A stretch of 64,000 nt of DNA from assembly GCA_027485815.1 (NCBI GenBank), contig JAIXQE010000147.1, forward strand, positions 1 to 64,000, written 5' to 3'. The notes beneath the pieces are model-generated. The model ran no database searches and was not told the origin of the DNA. It worked only from the letters and a program-made list of their open reading frames with translations. Made by a program: the position numbers and the translations under genes. This DNA comes from Opitutaceae bacterium (GTDB lineage: Bacteria; Verrucomicrobiota; Verrucomicrobiia; Opitutales; Opitutaceae). Of this stretch, positions 9,836 to 18,718 are shown piece by piece (position 1 is the stretch's first letter; every line of letters starts with the position of its first letter).

Positions 9836-10921
9836 TCAGGTGAAGAAAAGGCGGCCCTGCGAACGGCGGTCCGCGGGGTTGTCCGCCTCCCAGTAGACGT
9901 CGGTCTGAATGTCCGCCGGGGTGGGGAAGGGGCTGGCCTCCGAGAAGTCGGCGGCGAGGTCGGCCTCGGCGCGCGCCTCGGCGTCGATCTGCTCCGCGAG
10001 GGCGGCGGTGAGCACGCCCTCGGCGAGCAGCTTGTCCTGGAACAGCTGGATCGGGTCGCGGGTGCGGCGGTACTCCTCGATCTCCTGCTTGCTGCGGTAG
10101 GTGTTGTCGGGATCGGCGACCGAGTGCCCGCGGTAGCGGTAGGTGTGGATTTCCACGGTGCTGGGGCGGCCGTTCTCGCGCGCGAGGGTGAGGAACTTGT
10201 CCATCATCGCGCGGACCTCGTACACGTCGTGGCCGCTGCACTGGCCCCACTGCATGTCATAACCGGCGGCGCGCTGGGCGAGTTCGCCGGCCGAGGAACG
10301 GGCCTGGCTGGTGCCCATGGAGTAGCCGTTGTTCTCGATCACGAAGACCACGGGCAGGTTCCAGAGGGAGGCGAGGTTGTAGGCCTCGTGCACGGCGCCC
10401 TGGTTCACGGCGCCATCGCCCATGAAGGCCATCGCGGCGCCCTTGAGGCCCTTGTACTTGAGGGCGTAGGCGAGGCCGGCGCCGAGGGGGATCTGGCCGC
10501 CGACGATGCCGTGGCCGCCCCAGAAATTACGCGAGGGGTCGAAGTAGTGCATCGAGCCGCCCTTGCCCTTGGAGCAGCCGGTGGCCTTGCCGTAGAGCTC
10601 CGCCATCAGCGGCTTGGTGTCCATCCCGACGGCGATCGCGTGCCCGTGGTCGCGGTAGGCGGTGATGACGTGGTCGTTCGGCCCCATCAGCGAGCAGCAG
10701 CCGACGGCCACCGCTTCCTGTCCGATGTAGAGGTGCAGGAACCCCCCGATCTTCTTGGCCTGGTACGCGCGGAGGCTGCGTTCCTCGAACCGGCGGATCC
10801 GCACCATCTTGCGGAAGAGTTCGATCCGCTCCTCCGGGGAGAGGCGGGCGTTCACCGGCGCCTGCGCGTGATCGGTGGCAGTGGGGGGCGTTGCTTCCTT
10901 GGCGGTCGGTTTCTTGCTCAC
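9836..10921 (-). CDS. pdhA: Pyruvate dehydrogenase E1 component subunit alpha
   Basis: ThDP-binding GDGAVNQGAVHEAYNLASLWNLPVVFVIENN; SMHYFDPSRNFWGGHGIVGGQIPLGAGLAYA; GTG start at 10921. Confidence 0.92.
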   Translation of the reverse strand: MSKKPTAKEATPPTATDHAQAPVNARLSPEERIELFRKMVRIRRFEERSLRAYQAKKIGGFLHLYIGQEAVAVGCCSLMGPNDHVITAYRDHGHAIAVGMDTKPLMAELYGKATGCSKGKGGSMHYFDPSRNFWGGHGIVGGQIPLGAGLAYALKYKGLKGAAMAFMGDGAVNQGAVHEAYNLASLWNLPVVFVIENNGYSMGTSQARSSAGELAQRAAGYDMQWGQCSGHDVYEVRAMMDKFLTLARENGRPSTVEIHTYRYRGHSVADPDNTYRSKQEIEEYRRTRDPIQLFQDKLLAEGVLTAALAEQIDAEARAEADLAADFSEASPFPTPADIQTDVYWEADNPADRRSQGRLFFT

Positions 10922-10967
10922 GGAGGACAAAGGGAAAGGCTCAAGCTGCGGGTGCCGCTCCGGCGAA

Positions 10968-11498
10968 TCAAGCGTGGAGATTGCCGCCGGGGGCAGGCAG
11001 GACCTCCTCGAGCTCGATCCGCAAAGGCTGGCCCGGGGCGCAATCCGCCCGGAGGGCGACGAAGCCGTCGCGGTGCCGGTCATAGATCGGCCAGAGCGCC
11101 TGCCGGTCGGTGTCGGGGATCGGGAGGGCGTCGATCGCGGCGCGGGAGAAGAAGGCGAAGCGGCCCTCGTCGATCGGCGGCGGGAGGGCGCGCAGCGGCA
11201 CCCGGCAGCGGAAGAGGAACATCAGCCAGTGGGCGTGGCCCTCGTAGGCCTTTTCCGCGATCATCGCGAACAGGTGGAAATCCCCCGTCGCGACCCGGTG
11301 GCCGGTTTCCTCGAAGGTTTCGCGGACCGCGCATTCAAAGGGGGATTCCCCGCGGGCGGTCTCGAGCTTGCCGCCGATCGGACTCCACACGCCGAGGTTC
11401 GGCGCCTTGGCCCGCAGCATCAGCAGCAGTTCCCCGGCCTCATTCTCGAGGAAGACCAGGACGGCGAGTTTGTGGGCCAGCGGGGCGGGAGAGGTCAT
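10968..11498 (-). CDS. NUDIX hydrolase
   Basis: Nudix box GGKLETARGESPFECAVRETFEETGH; ATG at 11498 internal to the track ORF. Confidence 0.88.
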   Translation of the reverse strand: MTSPAPLAHKLAVLVFLENEAGELLLMLRAKAPNLGVWSPIGGKLETARGESPFECAVRETFEETGHRVATGDFHLFAMIAEKAYEGHAHWLMFLFRCRVPLRALPPPIDEGRFAFFSRAAIDALPIPDTDRQALWPIYDRHRDGFVALRADCAPGQPLRIELEEVLPAPGGNLHA

Positions 11499-12156
11499 GA
11501 GCCGGGGAAAGTTTGAGCGTGACCCCGGGAAGGGAGCGCTCAACTTTTTTCCGGTGCTCCGCCTCGCCTGCGTTCTCGCCCTGACCGTCGCGCTCCCGTG
11601 GGCGGCGGCCGCTCCGGGCCCTGCGCCGGTGGTCGAGGTGGCTAATCTGCGCACGAACCAGGTGCGTCCGGGCAGCGGCGGCCCCGCCTGGCTCGAGACC
11701 ACGCTCGCGCTCAATGTGCGGCCGGCCGGCGGTGGTCCCTCGCCGGTGGTTTCGGCGGTCCGGGTCGCCCTCCTGATGGCCTTCGAGCTCCCGGGGCCGG
11801 CCGGCGGCGCCCGCCGCACCCAGGTCTACGCGGCCGCGGTGGAGTGCGTGGCCCTCGAACCGGGGCGGGCGGAGGTCCGTTTCTACCTGCCCCCGGAAAT
11901 CCTGAAGCGGGACCAGATTCGGGGAGACCCCAAGTTTTGGGGGGTGGAACTCACCGCGGCGGGGGAGGCGTTGCCCGCCGCGCGCACGGCCTATTCCGCC
12001 AACCTCGGCCCGCCCGCCGCGCGCGCGGAGTTTCAGCGCCGCTGGGCCGCGGCGGCCGCCGCCAACGACGGGATCCTCCAACCGCAGCACCTCACTCCGT
12101 TCGCCCTGGAGTACCCGCGGTCCACGCCCTCCGTGGTCCGTCGCGAGGCGCGCTGA
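11497..12156 (+). CDS. Secreted protein, candidate Amuc_1102-like pilus-associated protein (alternative GTG start at 11554)
   Basis: Signal peptide-like LRLACVLALTVALPWAAAA; beta-rich VVEVANLRTNQVRP...TTLALNVRP; first gene of the pilus-like operon by position. Assignment rests mainly on synteny. Confidence 0.6.
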   Translation: MSRGKFERDPGKGALNFFPVLRLACVLALTVALPWAAAAPGPAPVVEVANLRTNQVRPGSGGPAWLETTLALNVRPAGGGPSPVVSAVRVALLMAFELPGPAGGARRTQVYAAAVECVALEPGRAEVRFYLPPEILKRDQIRGDPKFWGVELTAAGEALPAARTAYSANLGPPAARAEFQRRWAAAAAANDGILQPQHLTPFALEYPRSTPSVVRREAR

Positions 12157-12230
12157 AGGTTCGCCGTAACCATAATACGCTTGCCGCGTCTCGCCCCATT
12201 TGAAATCGCCTTACTCCTTCTTGCCCAATT

Positions 12231-13973
12231 ATGCGCCCCCCCCGCATTCTCGCCGTTGACGTCGGCGCCGGCCATGTCGCCTGCGGGGTGTTTTCCGTCG
12301 GCGCGTCGGGCCGGCTGGTGCTGCAGCAGTTCGCGCTCGAACCGCACAGCCCCGACCCCGCCCACGACAGCCGCTGGTCGTTGGAAGTGGCGCAGTCGCT
12401 CGGCGCAATCGTGGCCCGTCGCCGCCTCGGGGGCCTCGCTGCCCTGGCGGTCCCTGGCCACCTCGCGCTGACCAAGTTCATCAAGACCCCCTCCGTCGCC
12501 AAGGAGAAGCGGGCCCGGATCGTGGCCTTCGAGGCCGCGGAGAACATACCCCACGCCCTCGAGGAGGTCGTGTGGGACCACGCCGTGATCGCGGATGACG
12601 GGTTTGACCTCGAGGTGCTCCTCACCGCGGTGAAGTTCGAGGCGATGCAGGCCCTCTGCTCGGCCGCCGATGCCGCCGGCTTTCCGGTCGAGCGGGCCAC
12701 CCCGGCCGGGGTCGCTCTCTACCACGCCTTCCGCCACACGCATCCGCAGCAGGCGGAGCCGGTCATCGTCGCCAACATCGGCGCGCGCACGACCACGCTG
12801 CTCTTCGCGGAAGGCGAGCGGTACTCCCTCCGCAGCCTGGGGCTGGCGGGCAACGCGGTGACGCAGGCGATCGCCGACGAGCTGCGGATCGACTTCGCCT
12901 CCGCGGAGACGCTCAAGCTGCAGGTGCTCACCGGCCAGGCCGACCTGCCGGCCGCCTCGCCCTCGCGGGCCGCGGTCCACCGCGCCACGGCCGCCTTCTG
13001 CGCGCGGCTGCAGCTTGAGATCACCCGCTCGGCGGTGAACCACCGCCGGCATACGGGCGCCAGCCCCGCGGTCGCGGTCTACCTGACCGGCGGCGGTTCG
13101 CTCCTGGCGGACCTGCCCGCGGTGCTCGCGGAGAAGCTTCGGTTACCCGTCGAGCGCCTCGAGGTGCTGCGCCAGGTCGACGTGGCCGCGGATGCCCGCG
13201 CGGGCGGGGCCGAGGCGGCGTCCGCCGTGCTCGCCGATCTGGTCGGGCTCGCCACGCGGCTGGTCAATCCCCGCGAGGAGGAGCCCAGCCTGCTGCCCCC
13301 GGCGCTCACCCGGGCGCTCGCCTTCCGGAAGCGCCAGCCGATGCTGCTCGCCGCGGCCGCCGCCGCGACCCTCGCGTTCGCACCGCCCGCCTATTACTTC
13401 CACCACGTCACCCGCGGCCTGCAGGAGCAGGTCTCCCGCTACGACGGCCAGCTGATGCCGCTGCGTTCGGTGCAAAATCGGAACGAGGGCAACCTCCGGC
13501 AGATCACCGAGGCCGGGCGGCAAATCGCCGCCCTCAAGGGAGCCTACGAGACGAAGGCCAACTGGGTGAACTTCCTCGCCGGGCTCCAGGAGCGACTCGT
13601 TCAGGTCGAGGACGTTTGGCTCGACCGCCTGCAGGTGCAGCGTCCACCCGTCGAGGAGACGGTCGCGGCCGACGTGCCCCCGCCCCCCGAGGAGCCGACG
13701 CCGGACGGCCAGGCCCCCGCTCCCGCGGCCGAGCCTCCGCCCGCACCCAAGGGTCCGCCCGTGCGCCTCGCCCTGAGCGGCCGGCTGCTCGACGTGAAGA
13801 ACCCGCAGTCGAAGGTCAGCCCGGAGTCGATCGAGCGCGTGAAGCGGCTGCTGGCGGGCTTCGCCGGTTCGCCGTTCGTGACCGCGGTGGAGAACGAGCG
13901 CTTCGACACCAGCCAGAACGGCATCCTGCGCTTTGATTTCACGCTGGTGATCAACCCGCGGCAGACCCTCTGA
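12231..13973 (+). CDS. PilM-like actin-fold protein with C-terminal TM and PilN-like periplasmic region (Amuc_1101-like)
   Basis: ILAVDVGAGHVACGVF, FIKTPSVAKEKRARIVAFEAAENIPHALEEVVWDH (PilM-like), then hydrophobic PMLLAAAAAATLAFAPPAYYF and PilN-like ANWVNFLAGLQERLVQVEDVWLDRLQV...VTAVENERFDTSQNGILRFDFTLVI. Confidence 0.85.
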   Translation: MRPPRILAVDVGAGHVACGVFSVGASGRLVLQQFALEPHSPDPAHDSRWSLEVAQSLGAIVARRRLGGLAALAVPGHLALTKFIKTPSVAKEKRARIVAFEAAENIPHALEEVVWDHAVIADDGFDLEVLLTAVKFEAMQALCSAADAAGFPVERATPAGVALYHAFRHTHPQQAEPVIVANIGARTTTLLFAEGERYSLRSLGLAGNAVTQAIADELRIDFASAETLKLQVLTGQADLPAASPSRAAVHRATAAFCARLQLEITRSAVNHRRHTGASPAVAVYLTGGGSLLADLPAVLAEKLRLPVERLEVLRQVDVAADARAGGAEAASAVLADLVGLATRLVNPREEEPSLLPPALTRALAFRKRQPMLLAAAAAATLAFAPPAYYFHHVTRGLQEQVSRYDGQLMPLRSVQNRNEGNLRQITEAGRQIAALKGAYETKANWVNFLAGLQERLVQVEDVWLDRLQVQRPPVEETVAADVPPPPEEPTPDGQAPAPAAEPPPAPKGPPVRLALSGRLLDVKNPQSKVSPESIERVKRLLAGFAGSPFVTAVENERFDTSQNGILRFDFTLVINPRQTL

Positions 13974-13984
13974 GCGCTCTCCCG

Positions 13985-15013
13985 ATGAACTGGTACCGTC
14001 ACTATCCGGGATTCGCGATCGGCCTCACCCTCTGCGGGCTGGTCGCTGCGGGGGAGATTGCGCTGGGCGTGGAGCGCTGGATGGCCTCCCGGGCGGAAAC
14101 CGTCCGGCTGCAGCAGCGCCGCGCCGAGCTCGAGGGGATGGGCCAGCTGAATCCCGCGCCCACCCGCGAGGTGGCGGCCGCGATCGAGGCCGACCTCGCC
14201 CGCGCCCAGGCCTCCCTGGCGGCGATGAAGGCGGAGCTTTCCGGCCAGCCGGCCGCCGGCGAGAAGTTGCGCGCGGCCAAGGTGCCCGCCGCCCGCACGG
14301 ACGCATTTTTCGACCTCGCGACCTACGTCGAGCGGGTGAAGGAGGCCGCCGCGAAGGCCGGCGTGCAGCTCCGTCCCGAGGCCGCCCGGGCCGGTTTCGC
14401 CCAGTACGCGAACGAGGGCCCCGAGACCGACCGCATCGAGCCCGTCTTCCGCCAGCGCCAGTTGGCGGAGCACTTGGTGACGCTGCTCCTCGAAGCCCGC
14501 CCCGAAGCGATCCTCGCGGTCCGGCGGGAGCGTCCCCGCACCAAGGCCGAGCGCGAGGCTGAGGCGCAGGCGATCGCCAATGGCCAGCCGCCGCCGGCGC
14601 CGGAGGGGGGCGACGGCCCGGACTTCTTCGCGCTGGATCCGCGGGGCAGCGCGCGGGTGCCGGGATTCGTGGAGACCACTGCCTTCCGCCTCACGTTTCA
14701 GGGCGAGACCGCGGCGCTGCGCCTCTTCCTCAACCGGCTGGCGGCCTTCGAACTGCCGTTCCTCGTGCGCGAGATCGAGGTGGAACCCGTGAGTGCGGAG
14801 GATGCGGCGGCGGACGCCCCCGGGGCGGCCCCGGCTCCGGTGGTGGCTTTGCCGAACGCCGCGCCGGCGATCCGCGAGGCCGCGCCAGCCAAGGCGCCCG
14901 CGCAGACCCCGCTCGTTCCGCGCTCCACCTCCCGCTTTACCGTCACGGTCGAGCACCTCGAGCTCCTCACGCCGCCGCCCGCCGAGGGCGCCGTCGAGGC
15001 GACCAACCCCTGA
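13985..15013 (+). CDS. Amuc_1100-like pilus-like protein (single N-terminal TM, coiled-coil, periplasmic domain)
   Basis: N-terminal TM FAIGLTLCGLVAAGEIALGVERW, then coiled coil; position between PilM/N-like gene and the Amuc_1099/secretin-like genes. Confidence 0.72.
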   Translation: MNWYRHYPGFAIGLTLCGLVAAGEIALGVERWMASRAETVRLQQRRAELEGMGQLNPAPTREVAAAIEADLARAQASLAAMKAELSGQPAAGEKLRAAKVPAARTDAFFDLATYVERVKEAAAKAGVQLRPEAARAGFAQYANEGPETDRIEPVFRQRQLAEHLVTLLLEARPEAILAVRRERPRTKAEREAEAQAIANGQPPPAPEGGDGPDFFALDPRGSARVPGFVETTAFRLTFQGETAALRLFLNRLAAFELPFLVREIEVEPVSAEDAAADAPGAAPAPVVALPNAAPAIREAAPAKAPAQTPLVPRSTSRFTVTVEHLELLTPPPAEGAVEATNP

Positions 15014-15030
15014 CCCGGAATCCCCTCCGC

Positions 15031-15903
15031 ATGGCCGCCCTCCCCAGCGAAAAGACTTACCTCGGCCTCGCCCTGCTCGTTGTCGCCGGCTCCGCGGCCG
15101 GTTTCGGTTCCCTGGTTCTCCGGCAGGAGCACGCGGACGCGGTACCCTTGCCGGCCGTGCAGTTGAGCGAGGAGCCCTACGCGCCGAAGGCCGTCGCCGC
15201 GGCGCCCGTGAAGGTCGAGGCTTGGCCGGCCCCGGCCCCGCAGTCCCGGGGACGCGAGTGGGTCTATGACGCGTTTTCGCCCCCGGAGATCTACTACAAC
15301 GGCCGCTCGCGCCAGTTCTCGGTCAAGCCGCCCGCCAGCTTGGTGGAAGGCGATGCCGCCGAGCCCTTCGGCTTGGAACTGGTCGCCGTGCGCCCGGAGC
15401 CCTTCCGGTTGCAGCTGATCGGCTACGTCGGCGCCGCGGGCAATTGGCGGGGCACGTTCCAGAACACACGCACCGGCGAGGTCTTTCTGGCCGCGGCCGG
15501 GCGCCGGCTGCCGACCCTAGGGCTCACCATCCGGAGTCTGGACGTCGGGACCCAGCCGGTCACGGTGGCCGAGAGCATGACCACCCGCCAGCGGGTCGCC
15601 ACCGCCGTGGTGCGCGATGAGCAGGCCGGGCGCGACGTCACGCTCACGCACCGCGAGCGCGTCTACACGGGCACCCTCTTCGCCTTCGTGGCGGCGCCCG
15701 GGCAGTCCGCGACCCGCGAGGTCCGCGTGGGCGACTCCTTCAAGCAGGGGGAGGCGAGTTACCGGATCGAGAAGATCGAGTCGACCCCGCCCTCAGTCGA
15801 GGTGGTGAAGGAGGCGGCCACGCTGCCCCAGCCTGACCGCCGGATTCTGCTGCCGCGTGAAGCCGAGACCCCCGAGGAGGGGACGCCCGCGCCGACCTCC
15901 TGA
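15031..15903 (+). CDS. Amuc_1099-like pilus-like system protein (periplasmic)
   Basis: N-terminal TM LGLALLVVAGSAAGFGSLVL, REWVYDAFSPPEIYYNG; position upstream of secretin gene. Confidence 0.72.
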   Translation: MAALPSEKTYLGLALLVVAGSAAGFGSLVLRQEHADAVPLPAVQLSEEPYAPKAVAAAPVKVEAWPAPAPQSRGREWVYDAFSPPEIYYNGRSRQFSVKPPASLVEGDAAEPFGLELVAVRPEPFRLQLIGYVGAAGNWRGTFQNTRTGEVFLAAAGRRLPTLGLTIRSLDVGTQPVTVAESMTTRQRVATAVVRDEQAGRDVTLTHRERVYTGTLFAFVAAPGQSATREVRVGDSFKQGEASYRIEKIESTPPSVEVVKEAATLPQPDRRILLPREAETPEEGTPAPTS

Positions 15904-15931
15904 AATGCCCCGCCGCCCCTTTCCTTTCGCA

Positions 15932-18700
15932 ATGAATACCCGCCCCGTCCCCGTGTCCCTGTTCGTCGCGCTGGCCGCCGCCCTCTGCTGCTCGGCCCCC
16001 GTCGCGCGCGATGTCCGGGCGCAAACCCCCACGGACACGAAGATCCGCCTGATGGCCGAGGCGCTCCGCGCGCGTGACGCGGGGGACCTGACCGCCGCCC
16101 AGGAGGCCCTGACGCGGCTCGCGGCGCTCAGCCCCGACGACCGCGCGGTGCAACGACTCCGGGCGGAGGTCGAGGCGCAGGCTCGCGCCCGTCCGTCCGC
16201 CGCCGCGGCCCCGGCGCCCGCCCGGCCGGCCCCGGCGATGGTGGAGGTGCGGATCCCGGACCCCGCCCAGCCGGCGGCGCCGGCCGCTCCGAGTGCCGAG
16301 CAGGAAGCGGAGGCCCTGGCCCGCGCGGAGACCGCCCGGCTGGAACAACTCGTCGCCACCGCCCAGACCCAGCTTTCCACCGCCCGGACGCAGGCCCGCG
16401 GCGGCCGCTACGAGGAGGCGATCACCACCGTGGATGCCGCGCTCGCGGCGCTGCCCGCCAATCCGGTCACGCAGAAGGTGGCCGGCGACCTCCGCGCCGA
16501 AAAGGCTTCCGCCCTGCTCGACCGCGCCCAGGCCCTGGTCCGCGGCGGTGACATCGCGGGCGCCCGGGCCGCGATGATTGCCCACGACCAGCTTGCGAGC
16601 CCGAACGCCCGGGCCGCCGGGATCGAACGGCAGATCGCGCGCGCCGAGACCCGGCCGCTGGCCGCCGGCGTCGATCCCGCCTTCGTTTCCGACCGCGCCG
16701 CCACCGCGCAGCTCATCGCCAAGGGCCGGGCCCAGTACGTCGCCGGCGACCTCGACGGCGCGCAGGAGACCTTCCGCGGCATCGAGGCGCAGGAGCCGGA
16801 CAACACCGTGGCGAAGGGCTTCCTCCTCCGGATCGCCGAGGAGAAGACCGAGATGGGCGCGCTCAACCGCGAGAAGACCCGCGCCCAGCTGCTCGAGGAA
16901 GTCTCGAAGAGCTGGCAGCGTCCCGGCATCTATCAGGAACGTCCCCGCGAGGCGGATCGCGCCGCCGCCGTCGGCCCGCTCGCCCAGAAGCTGTCCCAGA
17001 TCACCCTCCCGGCGGTCAGCTGGACCCGCGCCCCGATCGGTGACGTGGTTGCCGCCCTGAGCGCGATCTCCGAGGAGTTCGACAACACGGGCACCCCGGG
17101 CGCCAAGGGCGTCAACGTGGTCCTGATCGACACCAGCAACAAGAATCCCCTCGTCACGCTCACCCTCCGCAACGCCACGCTGAAGCGCGTGCTCGACTTC
17201 GTCACCGAGGCCGTCGGCTACCAGTACGAGGTTCAGGCCGACGCGGTGGTGGTCCGCCCGGGCGGCGAGACCACGACGCTGGAAACCCAGTTCTTCCCGG
17301 TCACCCGGGCCACCGTGCTCCGGATGACCGGCATCGCCGGCGCGGTTTCCGCCAGCGCCTCCCGCGAGGGTGGGGCGGCAGGTGAGGGCGAGGCCGCCGC
17401 GCCGGGCGGAGAGGCCGCCGCGATGAAGGCCTTCCTGCAGCAGGCGGGCGTGAGCTTCACCGTCGAGGGCAGTTCGCTGGCCTATGACGGCTCGGCGATC
17501 CTCGTCACGCAGACCGCGCGCAACAATGAGCGGATCCGCAACATCCTCGCCCGCTACAACGACGTCCGTCAGGTCGAGATCGAGGCCAAGTTCATGGAGG
17601 TGCAGGAAGGTGCGCTCGAGGAGCTCGGCGTCACCTGGAATCTGAACCGCCGCGGCATCGCCCGGGTCAACCCGAACACCGGTGCCCCGGTGCTCGACGT
17701 GAACGGCCGCCAGATTTTCGACCCGCAGGAGACCTACACCAGCGCCGGGGTCACCCGCCCCCTGGTCAGCGCCTTCCCCAGCACCTCGAACGCCAACGCC
17801 CTCGTGATCAAGGATCCGGCCATCTCGCTGTCGGAGACGGATCCGAACCAGACCCAAGGCCAACTGCGGGTTCCGGTGTCGCCGACGGGCGTCCCGGGCA
17901 GCGTGCAGCTGGCGGCCACGGCCAACGCGCTGGCGAACATCGTCGGCTTCGTGGGCGAGTTCGACGTCAGCGCCGCGGTCCGCGCCCTCTCGCAAAAGCA
18001 GGGCACCGACCTGCTCAGCTCGCCGAAGCTGACGGTCCTCTCGGGCAACCCGGCCAACATCACGGTCGCGCAGGAACTGCGCTATCCGCAGAGCTACGGT
18101 GAAATCCAGAGCCAGGTCGGCACCGGCGCGGTCGCCGGCGGCGCGGCCGGCGTGACGATCACCGCCGGCACGCCGCAGGAGTTCACCGCCCGCAACGTGG
18201 GCGTGGAGCTCAAGGTCACCCCGACCGTCGAGGAGGACGATTACAGCATCAGCCTGGACCTGAACCCGCGCGTCACCGAGTTCGAGGGCTTCGTCGAGTA
18301 CGGCGGGCCCAGCGTGGCGATCTCCGGCACGACCACGGTCACAGTGCCCCCGGGCTTCTACCAGCCGATCTTCTCGGTGCGCGACATCTCGACCAAGGTG
18401 ACCATCTGGGACGGCGCCACGCTCGTGATGGGCGGACTGACCCGTGAGGAAGTGAAGAAGGTCAACGACAAGATTCCCTTCTTCGGCGACCTCCCTCTCG
18501 TCGGCCGGCTCTTCCGCTCGAAGGGCGAGAGCGCGCAGAAGCGCAACCTGCTGATCTTCGTGACTGCCAACCTGGTCAGCCCGGGTGGCTCGCCCAAGAA
18601 GCAGAATCTCAAAAGCACCCCGGCGAACTCGCTCTTCCAGAACCCGACGATCGTGACCCCGGCCAGCGCCGAGCCGCGCACCCGCAGCGGCGCGAAGTAA
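15932..18700 (+). CDS. Type II/IV secretin family outer-membrane protein (Amuc_1098/PilQ-like) with N-terminal TPR-like region
   Basis: Signal peptide; TPR-like repeats; STN/N-domain NVVLIDTSNKNPLVTLTLRNATLKRVLDFVTEAVGYQYE; secretin core DLLSSPKLTVLSGNPANITVAQELRYPQSY...TLVMGGLTREEVKKVNDKIPFFGDLPLVGRLFRSKGESAQKRNLLIFVTANLV. Start could be 15905. Confidence 0.92.
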   Translation: MNTRPVPVSLFVALAAALCCSAPVARDVRAQTPTDTKIRLMAEALRARDAGDLTAAQEALTRLAALSPDDRAVQRLRAEVEAQARARPSAAAAPAPARPAPAMVEVRIPDPAQPAAPAAPSAEQEAEALARAETARLEQLVATAQTQLSTARTQARGGRYEEAITTVDAALAALPANPVTQKVAGDLRAEKASALLDRAQALVRGGDIAGARAAMIAHDQLASPNARAAGIERQIARAETRPLAAGVDPAFVSDRAATAQLIAKGRAQYVAGDLDGAQETFRGIEAQEPDNTVAKGFLLRIAEEKTEMGALNREKTRAQLLEEVSKSWQRPGIYQERPREADRAAAVGPLAQKLSQITLPAVSWTRAPIGDVVAALSAISEEFDNTGTPGAKGVNVVLIDTSNKNPLVTLTLRNATLKRVLDFVTEAVGYQYEVQADAVVVRPGGETTTLETQFFPVTRATVLRMTGIAGAVSASASREGGAAGEGEAAAPGGEAAAMKAFLQQAGVSFTVEGSSLAYDGSAILVTQTARNNERIRNILARYNDVRQVEIEAKFMEVQEGALEELGVTWNLNRRGIARVNPNTGAPVLDVNGRQIFDPQETYTSAGVTRPLVSAFPSTSNANALVIKDPAISLSETDPNQTQGQLRVPVSPTGVPGSVQLAATANALANIVGFVGEFDVSAAVRALSQKQGTDLLSSPKLTVLSGNPANITVAQELRYPQSYGEIQSQVGTGAVAGGAAGVTITAGTPQEFTARNVGVELKVTPTVEEDDYSISLDLNPRVTEFEGFVEYGGPSVAISGTTTVTVPPGFYQPIFSVRDISTKVTIWDGATLVMGGLTREEVKKVNDKIPFFGDLPLVGRLFRSKGESAQKRNLLIFVTANLVSPGGSPKKQNLKSTPANSLFQNPTIVTPASAEPRTRSGAK

Positions 18701-18718
18701 ACCGCCCCGCCGCCCGCC

